Below are positions 52,665-61,702 of a stretch of 64,000 nucleotides of DNA, in pieces (position 1 is the stretch's first letter; the number at the start of each line of letters is the position of its first letter). The position numbers were made by a program, and so were the translations under genes. The notes beneath the pieces are model-generated. The model saw only the letters and a list, made by a program, of their open reading frames with translations. It did no database searches and was not told the DNA's origin. Origin of the DNA: an uncultured Prevotellaceae bacterium (lineage in GTDB: Bacteria; Bacteroidota; Bacteroidia; Bacteroidales; Bacteroidaceae); NCBI GenBank assembly GCA_900319225.1, contig ONNV01000004.1, forward strand, positions 1 through 64,000, read 5' to 3'.

Positions 52665-53900
52665 ATGAGAAGAGGAGGATTACTACTAACTGTTACCACC
52701 GCTCTCCTGGCTGGGTGTACCACCCGTTCAACAATGGAGAGTGCGCTTAATCAAGCCGGATCCAACCGTACAGAGTTGGAGGCTGTGTTAAATCATTATC
52801 GGGATACCGATATCAATCCGCAGAAACTACGTGCTGCAGAGTTCCTTATTGAGAACATGCCGGCCCATTACTCAGATGCCGGTGGCCGGACGGTCCCGGA
52901 TGCTCAGGTTATCAGATCAGACTATCTTATAGAGAACATAGACAAGACATATGACCAATGGAAAAACACCCCATGGTCAACCCATCTTGTCTTTGATGAG
53001 TACTTGGAATGGTTACTGCCCTATAAGATGGCCCAGTTGCAGGAACTGGACCATTGGCGTGACACCTTATATGCCCGTTACGGTGTTCCCTGTCTTGAAC
53101 AACGCTCACTTTTTAAGAATGATGCCGAATACTTGAATGTAGTTGAGGTGGCCGATGGCTTGCGAGACTATACCAACAAGCTTATCAAACGTCACATTGT
53201 AGCCAAATCAACCGGTATTTCTCTCCTTCATGATTTTATTCATGGCCGTCCGGTCAGTGGCACTGCATCTGATTATTCACTCATGCTGGCACTTACCTTG
53301 CGCAGCTTAGGCATTCCGGTAGTTCTGGATGAGACTCCAGTCGGTCCCAGGGGGAATGCATCGACACAGTGGGTGGTGATACTATCCGACCGTGGTGACC
53401 AACTTACAACCGAGTGGGATTTCAAGACCAAGATAGGTGAGGGATTCTTTCCATATGAGCGCGGCCCTAAGGTGTACCGCAACACATATTCTATAAACCG
53501 TGAGCGTGAGGAGTATTTACGTAAAGCCAAATACAAATACCCATTTGAGGTTAACCGCCGGGATGTGACAAGACAATATTTCCTTACAAGCAACCTGAGT
53601 CTGCCGGTTGACAACGCCGTAAAGAAGCATCTTAAGGACAAGTACGTGTATATAGCATCGGCCGTAAGAAAAGACGGCAATCCCTGGCAGATTGTGGATT
53701 TTGGAAAGATAAAAGGCGGAAAGGCCTGCTTTAATGATATGGGCCGTGAGGTCCTGTACACCATAATGGGATATGATGGAACCGGTCTCATAGAGATAAC
53801 TGATCCGTTCATTCTCCATAAGGATGGAAGTGTGGAATACATAAGTGCAGACACTATCAGTTCTGCCTCTCTTGACAAATGGAAAAACTGCGCATTATGA
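52665..53900 (+). CDS. Transglutaminase-like lipoprotein without catalytic residues
   Basis: A 411-residue lipoprotein (lipobox LLAGC, Cys18). It is a paralogue of the next gene: SALNQAGSNRTELEAVLNHY, MPAHYSDAGG and STHLVFDEYLEWLLPYK all align. A stretch of about 45 residues after MPAHYS is missing here. At the transglutaminase-like core, GTASDYSLML replaces GDCRNFVDMG, so the catalytic Cys is Ala201; the catalytic His is Thr234 in NASTQWVVIL. It is probably a non-enzymatic member that acts with its paralogue. The stop overlaps the next start (ATGA). Confidence 0.82.
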   Translation: MRRGGLLLTVTTALLAGCTTRSTMESALNQAGSNRTELEAVLNHYRDTDINPQKLRAAEFLIENMPAHYSDAGGRTVPDAQVIRSDYLIENIDKTYDQWKNTPWSTHLVFDEYLEWLLPYKMAQLQELDHWRDTLYARYGVPCLEQRSLFKNDAEYLNVVEVADGLRDYTNKLIKRHIVAKSTGISLLHDFIHGRPVSGTASDYSLMLALTLRSLGIPVVLDETPVGPRGNASTQWVVILSDRGDQLTTEWDFKTKIGEGFFPYERGPKVYRNTYSINREREEYLRKAKYKYPFEVNRRDVTRQYFLTSNLSLPVDNAVKKHLKDKYVYIASAVRKDGNPWQIVDFGKIKGGKACFNDMGREVLYTIMGYDGTGLIEITDPFILHKDGSVEYISADTISSASLDKWKNCAL

Positions 53901-55867
53901 AAAGACTCATATCATTCTCAATAGTCATAACACTGCTGTTTGCATCATGCTCAGAGGATAGCCGTATGCTGCGTGAGGCATTGAAAGCGGCAGGAGATAA
54001 CCGTATAGAGCTTGAGACCGTTCTGGAACATTACCGTACTGTGGATAATGACCCCCAGAAACTGGCTGCGGCAGAGTATCTTATTGCCAATATGCCCGCC
54101 CATTACTCATACCGTAACATGGACGCCATGAATGATTTCTATGACAAGGCTTTGGATATTCTTTGCACCGGTACGGTTGAGTGGCAGCGTGACACCCTGC
54201 GTGAGATAGGTGACAAATACTATGCCCGTGCAGCCCAGGATCTGGTATCGGACGTAGAGGTAATGACATCAGAGTACCTTATCTACAGCATTGACAAGGC
54301 GTTTGAGCAGTGGAAAGCACAGCCCTGGTCAAAACACCTTACTTATGAAGAGTTCCGCGACTGGCTGCTGCCGTACAAGGTGACAGAGAAACAGAGTTTT
54401 GATGCCTGGCGTGATATCTTGCCACAGCATTATACAGACAGTTTAAGTATACTGCCGCCTACAGATGTGGCACGCAACACCATATACGGAGCAATTGAGA
54501 CAGTCCGTAATGAGATCCATATAAAGGAACTGGATATGAAATTCGTCATATTCTGGAAAGATAGGAACGGACTCCCGTTCCTGAGTGCCGATACATGGAT
54601 CAAGATGACATACGGTGACTGCCGTAATTTTGTGGATATGGGTGTTGGTACGTTCCGCAGTCTCTCTCTTCCTTGCTGTGTTGACCGCGTACCGCTGTGG
54701 GGCCGTAACAATAACGGCCACAGCTGGTATGTGTTCCTTTCTGACCAGGGTAGGGAGGAGAAAACCATAAACTCCCTTATTGAGCCTGCCGGAAAGCAGT
54801 TCTTTCCAAGTGACAGGTTCCCCAAGGTACTCAGGGTTTCATACACCATCAACCGTCGTGTCATGAAATATCTCAAGACCGCCAAGCATCCATATAAATT
54901 TGAGCTTTGCGAGCATGACATAACAGACCACTACAACCTTACATCGGATATTGATGTCAAACTGTTTGATCATGCCAGGCCTAAGGACAAATATGTCTAT
55001 ATAGGTATGTTCTCGGCCGTAAGTGACGGATCCTGGAGAGTCCTTGATTTTGGTACTGTAAGACGCGGTAAGGCGCATTTTGAGAAAATGGGCCGCAACA
55101 TGCTATATATAGCTCTTGATTATGACGGGGTGGCATTTACACCCATAAGCAATCCATTTATCCTGCATCCTAACGGTGATGTTGAATACATAACATGTGA
55201 CAACAGCAGCCACCGCAGCGTTACGCTCAAGCGTAAGTATTACCAGACACTTGAGGATATGGAGATGCGTTGCCGTCTGCTTGGAGGCCGTATCCAGTGC
55301 TCCAACAGAGCCGATTTCAGGGATGCCCGTACGCTTTATACCATCAGCTCAACCGATATCCCTGACAAGATACAGCTTGATGCAGTTGGCAAATACCGTT
55401 ACTGGCGATACATGAGTGCCGACAGCACCTACGGCAGCATTGCCGAACTTGGATTCTTTGACAAGGACGGTCAGATGTTGACCGGTACTCCGATAGCAAA
55501 CATCGAGGCTACGCCCGATACCGTTCTCCTGCCTTTTGACAATGACTGGCTTACAAACTTTGAGGTGGGCCTGAATCCCAACGGCAACTGGGTAGGAATG
55601 GATTTCAAGAGCCCCAAGGCTGTGGCGTCGGTCCGCATTATCCCGCGTAGTGATGACAATGACATCCATCCGGGACAGAAATATGAACTGCGTTATCTTA
55701 GTTCCAGAGGTATCTGGAAATCTTTGGGCCGCAGGACAGCGGTTGATAACGTATTGCAATATGATAACGTACCCGTGAACTGCCTGCTGTGGCTCAAGAA
55801 CCATTCGGGCGGAACGGAGGAGAGACCTTTTATCTATCACGGGCCTGAGGATATTGTGTGGTGGTAA
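53897..55867 (+). CDS. Transglutaminase-like lipoprotein, catalytic residues intact
   Basis: A 656-residue lipoprotein (lipobox LFASC, Cys18) that starts in the stop codon of its paralogue. A helical N-terminal domain (about 20-200) precedes a transglutaminase-like core with Cys242 (YGDCRNFVDMG) and His275 (NNNGHSWYVFLSDQG). The C-terminal third (about 400-656) is a beta-sandwich-like region including VGLNPNGNWVGMDFKSPK and KYELRYLSSRGIWKSLGRR. Likely a periplasmic or surface protease or amidase of the transglutaminase fold. The substrate is unknown. Confidence 0.85.
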   Translation: MKRLISFSIVITLLFASCSEDSRMLREALKAAGDNRIELETVLEHYRTVDNDPQKLAAAEYLIANMPAHYSYRNMDAMNDFYDKALDILCTGTVEWQRDTLREIGDKYYARAAQDLVSDVEVMTSEYLIYSIDKAFEQWKAQPWSKHLTYEEFRDWLLPYKVTEKQSFDAWRDILPQHYTDSLSILPPTDVARNTIYGAIETVRNEIHIKELDMKFVIFWKDRNGLPFLSADTWIKMTYGDCRNFVDMGVGTFRSLSLPCCVDRVPLWGRNNNGHSWYVFLSDQGREEKTINSLIEPAGKQFFPSDRFPKVLRVSYTINRRVMKYLKTAKHPYKFELCEHDITDHYNLTSDIDVKLFDHARPKDKYVYIGMFSAVSDGSWRVLDFGTVRRGKAHFEKMGRNMLYIALDYDGVAFTPISNPFILHPNGDVEYITCDNSSHRSVTLKRKYYQTLEDMEMRCRLLGGRIQCSNRADFRDARTLYTISSTDIPDKIQLDAVGKYRYWRYMSADSTYGSIAELGFFDKDGQMLTGTPIANIEATPDTVLLPFDNDWLTNFEVGLNPNGNWVGMDFKSPKAVASVRIIPRSDDNDIHPGQKYELRYLSSRGIWKSLGRRTAVDNVLQYDNVPVNCLLWLKNHSGGTEERPFIYHGPEDIVWW

Positions 55868-55929
55868 TTAACTAAAAGAACAAGCAGCTCTTATCATAGA
55901 CTGTAACTAGTTACTTAAACAAACCAATT

Positions 55930-56766
55930 ATGAGAAAAAATTTTAAAACGTTAGCCGGAATGGCTGTTTGCATCCTTGGAGCACTTGCAGCTTCAAGCTG
56001 TTCAAAAGACGAGTTCTTTGGACTGGAGGATTCTGAGGTCCTGGATTACTCCGCTAAGTATGAGATCGCTATGTCACAGGCATATGCTGATTATGCAATT
56101 GCAAGTTTCAATATGGCAGAAACAATGCTACAACCTGTTGATACTACAAAAATGGAGATACAGGGCGAAATCAATGGAAAGCCTCTGTATGTTATGAATG
56201 GAACCTGTGAGTCCGGACTTGATTTGCTTAATAAATTAAAGGAAATATATCCTGATTTGGAAAAGGCTGATAAAATAGATCTCGATGAAATACAGGAGAT
56301 AGCCTTGGCCAATAATGAAGCTTTGAAAGATTTTTCAGCAAAAGTATCTAAAGATACCAAGGTTTGGATTTCATGGGGACAAGCAGGTGCTTGGGCTCAG
56401 TCCAATGGACATTATGGTGCATCATTCGGAGATGAAGGTTGGTGGATCAGTTGTTTTAATACGGTGTGGGGTGCCGTTCAAGATGCTATTTGGGCTTCTT
56501 CAGAAAGTTATAATTATGGAAAGACAGGAGCTGGCTTGATTTTCAATGATTTTACAGGTGTTTCAATGATTAGCTATACTGAAAACATTCCGTGGCCAGC
56601 TGTTGTTAATCAAGGTTCACCCTTAGCTGAATCAGATTTCGTTATTGCTCCAAGTGTTGATGCAATCTGGTGTGATCTATGTTTCTTTGGTCCTGAATAT
56701 ACTGAAGGAAATAGAACACATTATGTTTATAGTAGTGTGAATAATTACGAATGCTTCTTTTATTGA
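55930..56766 (+). CDS. Orphan lipoprotein
   Basis: A 278-residue lipoprotein (lipobox ALAASSC, Cys about 24). It has a helical N-terminal half (MSQAYADYAIASFNMAETML and onward) and a tryptophan-rich C-terminal half (WISWGQAGAWAQSNGHYGAS, GDEGWWISCFNTVWGAVQDA), ending in YVYSSVNNYECFFY. Not recognised. The second half could be a small beta domain presented at the surface. It is more AT-rich than the preceding genes and lies 45 bp upstream of the O-antigen ligase-like gene. Confidence 0.65.
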   Translation: MRKNFKTLAGMAVCILGALAASSCSKDEFFGLEDSEVLDYSAKYEIAMSQAYADYAIASFNMAETMLQPVDTTKMEIQGEINGKPLYVMNGTCESGLDLLNKLKEIYPDLEKADKIDLDEIQEIALANNEALKDFSAKVSKDTKVWISWGQAGAWAQSNGHYGASFGDEGWWISCFNTVWGAVQDAIWASSESYNYGKTGAGLIFNDFTGVSMISYTENIPWPAVVNQGSPLAESDFVIAPSVDAIWCDLCFFGPEYTEGNRTHYVYSSVNNYECFFY

Positions 56767-56811
56767 TACACTAAACCTAAAAATGTATAACGTGTAACAA
56801 ATATACAGTTT

Positions 56812-58389
56812 ATGATAAGAGTCTTGCTTGTTTTTATGTTATTCGGTAGCGTATTTATTACTTCCGGATTATTAAAGGAAAATATAAATCAGCCGAAGTC
56901 ATATTTTCTGCTTATCTCATCGCTCATACTTCTATTTGTGTGCTTCGTGGTGCGCAAAGGGGTGCAGAAACTGTTTGATTCAATTAAATCACGTGGCTTA
57001 TTCTATGGAATAGCTGTTGTATGCTTTCTTGTTACGGTTCATGGCTTTTTGCAGTTTTATGGAATTATTCCAACATATCATAGACTATTTCATATAACAG
57101 GTACTTTTGAAAATCCCGCAGGTTTTGCTACTGTTCAGGCGGCAATGTTCCCATTTGTCTTTATGTTGTGTTTTAACAGAGAAAATGGACTGATTTTACG
57201 GCTTCTCATGTTTGCAGTATCAATATTGTGTATTGCATCTGTAGTACTTGCCGGTTCCAGGATGGGCTTCCTTGGAATCTGCGCAGCTATTGTGGTAGTT
57301 TTGGCTTTTTCAGATACTATATCTTCTTTCTTTAAGGCGCATCGTTGGGTATTGATACCAATTATAATCATCGCGGTATCATCGCTTGTAATACTATATT
57401 ATGTCAAGCAAGATTCAGCCGACGGCAGAGTCTTTATTTGGGCCCGTTGTCTTGATTTGATTAAGGAACGTCCGTTGTTTGGATATGGAAAGTATGGATT
57501 TGAAAGTAATTACATGAGTGCTCAAGCTGCCTTCTTCCGTGCTAATCCTGATTCTCCATACGTAATGCTTGCTGATAATGTAACGCAACCGTTCAATGAG
57601 TATCTGAAACTTGCTGTTAATTATGGCCTGGTTAGCCTAACTGTTGCAATAGCTCTGTTGGTGTGGATTGTATGGAAGTTGTTCAAGAGTGACAGACAGA
57701 CAAAAGTGCTTGGATTATCTTTTGTAGCATCGGTATTTGTCATGTGTCAGTTCTCTTATCCGTTTATGTATAGTGCTTTATGGCTATTGTGTTTTATTGC
57801 AATAGCTCCAGCTTTCTATAAGTCAGAGAAGACTGTTATAATTCCCAGATATGTAAGAGCTTTGGCCGCATCAATTTTGTTAGGAGTACTTACAATTACT
57901 CTTAGGACAATGTACTATGAGATGAAATGGACCGAAATATCAAAACGCTCAGATATGGGCCGTGCTAACAGAATGATGCCATATTATGAGGATATGAGAC
58001 ATATAATGAGAAACAATCCTTTCTTTATGTACAATTTTGCGGCAGAATTGAATGGCATTCAGCGATATAGAGAGAGTCTGGTTTTTCTTACAGAATGTTC
58101 AAAATCTTGGAATGATTATAACGTACAAATAATGTTCTCAGATAATTATGCAAAGATGGGCAATATGGACAGCGCCCTTATCGCATGCAATCTGGCATAT
58201 GATATGATTCCTTGCCGTTTTGAACCATTATACAGAAAAATGTTAATTTATGGTCTATCTGGAGATACGGTTAATGCGGTACGTATGGCATATGAAATAA
58301 TAGAAAAACCGGTTAAAGTACACTCAGATCAATTAAAACAGATGTTATCTGTTGCAGAACGCGTTATATCACAATTTGATGATGACTAG
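56812..58389 (+). CDS. O-antigen ligase-like membrane protein
   Basis: A 525-residue protein with about ten membrane helices in residues 1-370 and a C-terminal soluble part with TPR-like helices (AAELNGIQRYRESLVFLTEC, NLAYDMIPCRFEPLYRKML). The Wzy_C signature region is RVFIWARCLDLIKERPLFGY, GYGKYGFESNYMSAQ and TQPFNEYLKLAVNYGLVSL. Proteins of this plan polymerise or attach surface glycans; in Bacteroidales they also occur as orphans. No glycosyltransferase genes are nearby. AT-rich relative to the surrounding genes. Confidence 0.8.
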   Translation: MIRVLLVFMLFGSVFITSGLLKENINQPKSYFLLISSLILLFVCFVVRKGVQKLFDSIKSRGLFYGIAVVCFLVTVHGFLQFYGIIPTYHRLFHITGTFENPAGFATVQAAMFPFVFMLCFNRENGLILRLLMFAVSILCIASVVLAGSRMGFLGICAAIVVVLAFSDTISSFFKAHRWVLIPIIIIAVSSLVILYYVKQDSADGRVFIWARCLDLIKERPLFGYGKYGFESNYMSAQAAFFRANPDSPYVMLADNVTQPFNEYLKLAVNYGLVSLTVAIALLVWIVWKLFKSDRQTKVLGLSFVASVFVMCQFSYPFMYSALWLLCFIAIAPAFYKSEKTVIIPRYVRALAASILLGVLTITLRTMYYEMKWTEISKRSDMGRANRMMPYYEDMRHIMRNNPFFMYNFAAELNGIQRYRESLVFLTECSKSWNDYNVQIMFSDNYAKMGNMDSALIACNLAYDMIPCRFEPLYRKMLIYGLSGDTVNAVRMAYEIIEKPVKVHSDQLKQMLSVAERVISQFDDD

Positions 58390-58455
58390 TGGTATGAAAT
58401 AACAATCATACCATGATATCTAATCCTTTATATCAACTGTTTAAACTTGTTTGTC

Positions 58456-58789
58456 ATGAAAAAAGAAAAGACTACCAGTGAGAATGAATTGTGGCTGGAT
58501 ATTTCAGGGAAAAGGCTTGGATAAGTTGTTAGAAACATGTATGTTTGCCAATATGAATGAAGATTTGCAGATGACATATGTGCGCCGAATGATGGCAGAT
58601 TGGGACCGGAAGGGCCAGCTTGCCACAGCTAAGATGCAAGGTCTTGAGGAAGGCCGTGTAGAAGGTCGTGCTGAAGGTCGTGAGCAAGAACGCCTTAAGA
58701 TGGCTAGAGCAATGAAGACTCACGGAATGGATGCCTCTGTTATTGCCGATATCACCGCCCTGACTTTAGAACAGATAGAAGAATTGTAA
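58456..58789 (+). pseudogene. Remnant of a PD-(D/E)XK (Rpn-type) nuclease gene
   Basis: A reading frame from 58456 starts MKKEKTTSENELWLDISGKR and stops at 58524. In the next frame, from 58478, the text continues QGKGLDKLLETCMFANMNED and the repeats GLEEGRVEGRAEGREQ, then ALTLEQIEEL. The order ENELWL, GLDKLLE and the EGRAEG tail is that of the C-terminal part of Rpn/PDDEXK transposases. The catalytic N-terminal domain is absent and there is a frame change near 58500. The 103-residue frame from 58478 could still be translated. A terminator follows. Confidence 0.65.
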
Positions 58790-58808
58790 ATATAGTACAA
58801 TAAACAGA

Positions 58809-58848
58809 TAAGGTTCCGATTGTAACTGACAGTCGGAACCTTTTTTGT
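58809..58848 (+). terminator. Terminator after the nuclease remnant
   Basis: AAGGTTCCGA (58810-58819) pairs perfectly with TCGGAACCTT (58833-58842) and runs into six T. Confidence 0.85.
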
Positions 58849-58935
58849 GAAGCAATGGGAATAATTGAGTTGATGCTCAGTTCTATTAATGCTCATGGAA
58901 CAGTGAATAAAAGCTGTATTTATGAACACAGAGTT

Positions 58936-58965
58936 TTTGTTTGATTCATTTTTTTAGTTTCTTTG
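58936..58965 (+). promoter_or_regulatory. Probable promoter of the tandem MG2-type genes
   Basis: TTTG at 58936-58939 and TTTCTTTG at 58958-58965, 18 bp apart, match the -33/-7 pattern with one change. The start codon is 71 bp further on. Confidence 0.4.
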
Positions 58966-59036
58966 CAAAAGGAGCAGTCAGGGACAGTAGTTACTGATAT
59001 GCCCTAGATCCAACTATAATTGAATCCTTTGTTGCA

Positions 59037-61658
59037 ATGAGACGCCTGATTACTACTTTACTGACCTTAGTTTTGTCCGTTCCGTTTCTTTATGCCGCCA
59101 AGGCTAAGAAACAGAAGGCTTATGAATCATTAGATCCCACAAATGCGCTTATGCGTTTTGCGGGTAACATTCATCAGTTCAACAGCATATTCCCGCAGGA
59201 AAAAGTCTACCTGGAGTTTGACAACACCGCTTACTTTCAGGGTGAGACCATCTGGTTCAAGGCATTCGTTACCCATGCCACCACATTCAAGAACGCACCC
59301 AGTAAGGTGCTTTATGTAGACCTGATAGCTCCCAATGGAGAGGTGCTGAGAAAACAGAAACATAAGATAGTAGGCGGCCAGTGTGACGGCGCGTTCAAGC
59401 TGCTGGACGTAGGCACCAGTCAGTCCCGTGAGAAACGCGGCATGACCATCTACCCCAGTGGCTTCTATGAGATAAGGGCTTATACCCAGAACATGCTTGA
59501 CTTTAGTAAGGAGGCTATATTCTCACGTGTAATACCCGTCTATACCAAACCCGAGCTGGAAGGCGAGTATGATGAGGCTTGTGTAATTTTAAAGGAAGAC
59601 AAGATATTTGAACTAGAGGACCGTGATGATGCCGCCGATGATGAAAAACTGCGTAGAGTAAACGTCAGTTTCTATCCCGAGGGTGGTGACCTGGTACTGG
59701 GCCTTCCCAGCCGCGTAGCCTTTAAAGCCACCGGTCCGGACGCATTTGGAATAGACGGATATATAGTAACCGGTAGCAGAGATACCGCCCGCACTCTCCA
59801 TGACGGCATGGGCTCATTCATGATCACACCAGATGGTCGTGAAACTGTACAATTCATAGATTCCCAGGGCAAGAGTTACAGTTTCAGTCTTCCCAAATCC
59901 GTAAAGAGCGGTTATACAATGATAGCCTCCTCTCCAGTTGACTCTGTCATGAATGTGAACATACGCCGTACCGCCGACCACGTGGGCGAGCACACGGCAC
60001 TGGCCGTGACCTGCCGTGGTGATCTGGTATACTTTGAAGAGACCGGAACGCGTGACAGCCTGGAACTGACACTTGACAGCTCACTATGGCCAGTAGGCGT
60101 ATGCCGCCTTACATTGTACAATCAGGACGGCAAGATACTCTCATCACGCAGTTTGTTCCATAACAACCCGGAGTTCAAGAGTCCCACTGTAACACTGTCA
60201 CTTGACAGCCTGTCGCGCCAGCCGTTCAGCATGGAGGTGCTTAACTTTAAGCTCACCGACCGTAACGGCAACCCTTTGCATGACCGTTTTTGCCTCTCTG
60301 TCCGTGACCATACCGACTACGGCACAGGCCATACCGATAACCTCATGACCAACCTGTTGCTCTCATCTGATCTTAGAGGTTACATCCATGAGCCAGCCTG
60401 GTATCTGGAATCAAATGACCAGGAGCATCGTGAAGCCCTAGACCTGCTCACCTTGGTACAAGGGTGGGAACGATACGAGTGGAAATACATGACTGGCCTG
60501 ACACAGTTTGTAGAACGCCACAGGATAGAGGACAGCCTTACCATGAACGGCTGGCTGCTCTCATATGTAAAACGTGAACCGGTGAAAGAGGTTACGGTAT
60601 CAGCTTCATTCCGCCCAGATGAGAACAAGAGACGTTTTGAATCATTCAAGTTCAGGACCGATACCAACGGCTATTTTGGATTTGACTTGAGTGACTTCTA
60701 CGGAAAGGGTGAGATGGGAATTCGTCTGACAAGAGAGCGCTCAAGCGGTAAGATAAAGCATCCCACCGGAATAAGGATACGTTTTGAGCGTGCCGATATG
60801 CCTGCATCCCGCATATTCACAAAAGAAGAGATAGACCTTAATCATAACAGCCGCCGTAATTCACTGATTCAAACACAGGATCAGACCGTAATTTATGGCG
60901 GTCAGCCCAGGGTGATAAAGAAAGACTTGGGTATAATGCTTGATGAGGTAGATATAGATGAGGAGCGTGCGCGTGTGAACTTTGACGAGTTTGTATCATG
61001 GGATGTTGAGGAGGATACAGAGGCGGAACTGGATATGGGTGAGTACAGTACCTTTATGTATGATTATTTGCTGAGCAAGGGCGTTCCTCTAGTATATGAT
61101 CTTGTGGGTGATAAATATACTATATCTGGACATGAGGTTAAACTTTATATTCATGATAATTACAAAATAATGGATAAAAAGCCCTTTGACTATCCCTGGC
61201 AGATTGATATGATTGATGTAAAAAGCATAATTGTCTATGACAGACCAATGAGGCGGGTTGATATGCTTCAGTATATGCCTCTAATCAAATACGATAGAAT
61301 AGATTCCATAGAAAACTGGTATACTAACTATCACTTATTTTATCTGATAGACGTTCAAGTCAAGGAGGAAAGTGAACTCCTGTCATACAAGGCTATCCGC
61401 GACCTGAGCCAGAGAAAGACCAAAGTGATAGGCTACTCCGAACCCGTACAGTTCTATGCTCCACAGTATCCTGCTGGTGGAATGGAAGGTGATATAGATG
61501 CCCGTCGCACTCTATATTGGAACCCCAATGTAATAACGGATAAGGATGGAAATGCCCGTGTTGAGTTCTACAATAACAGCTACTCAAAGAACTTCGTAAT
61601 AAGCGGCGCCGGATTGACTGCCGGCGGAACCCCGTTTGTCATTGATCAGGACTGGTAA
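59037..61658 (+). CDS. Giant surface protein of the MG2 type, paralogue 2
   Basis: An 873-residue secreted protein (signal peptide MRRLITTLLTLVLSVPFLYA). It shares long identical stretches with the 41155-43743 protein: RFAGNIHQFNSIFPQEKVYL, YPSGFYEIRAYTQNM, VSFYPEGGDLVLGLP, LLTLVQGWERYEWKYMTG. Its C terminus has the RRTLYWNPNVITDKDGNARV segment. The order is MG2 repeats, a central beta-rich region and a terminal plug-like segment. It is on the opposite strand, 15 kb from paralogue 1 and 44 bp before paralogue 3. Confidence 0.85.
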   Translation: MRRLITTLLTLVLSVPFLYAAKAKKQKAYESLDPTNALMRFAGNIHQFNSIFPQEKVYLEFDNTAYFQGETIWFKAFVTHATTFKNAPSKVLYVDLIAPNGEVLRKQKHKIVGGQCDGAFKLLDVGTSQSREKRGMTIYPSGFYEIRAYTQNMLDFSKEAIFSRVIPVYTKPELEGEYDEACVILKEDKIFELEDRDDAADDEKLRRVNVSFYPEGGDLVLGLPSRVAFKATGPDAFGIDGYIVTGSRDTARTLHDGMGSFMITPDGRETVQFIDSQGKSYSFSLPKSVKSGYTMIASSPVDSVMNVNIRRTADHVGEHTALAVTCRGDLVYFEETGTRDSLELTLDSSLWPVGVCRLTLYNQDGKILSSRSLFHNNPEFKSPTVTLSLDSLSRQPFSMEVLNFKLTDRNGNPLHDRFCLSVRDHTDYGTGHTDNLMTNLLLSSDLRGYIHEPAWYLESNDQEHREALDLLTLVQGWERYEWKYMTGLTQFVERHRIEDSLTMNGWLLSYVKREPVKEVTVSASFRPDENKRRFESFKFRTDTNGYFGFDLSDFYGKGEMGIRLTRERSSGKIKHPTGIRIRFERADMPASRIFTKEEIDLNHNSRRNSLIQTQDQTVIYGGQPRVIKKDLGIMLDEVDIDEERARVNFDEFVSWDVEEDTEAELDMGEYSTFMYDYLLSKGVPLVYDLVGDKYTISGHEVKLYIHDNYKIMDKKPFDYPWQIDMIDVKSIIVYDRPMRRVDMLQYMPLIKYDRIDSIENWYTNYHLFYLIDVQVKEESELLSYKAIRDLSQRKTKVIGYSEPVQFYAPQYPAGGMEGDIDARRTLYWNPNVITDKDGNARVEFYNNSYSKNFVISGAGLTAGGTPFVIDQDW

Positions 61659-61702
61659 ATCCGTGTTATTTTAATATTAGCCCTTTTTAATCCTTTGTTG
61701 CA

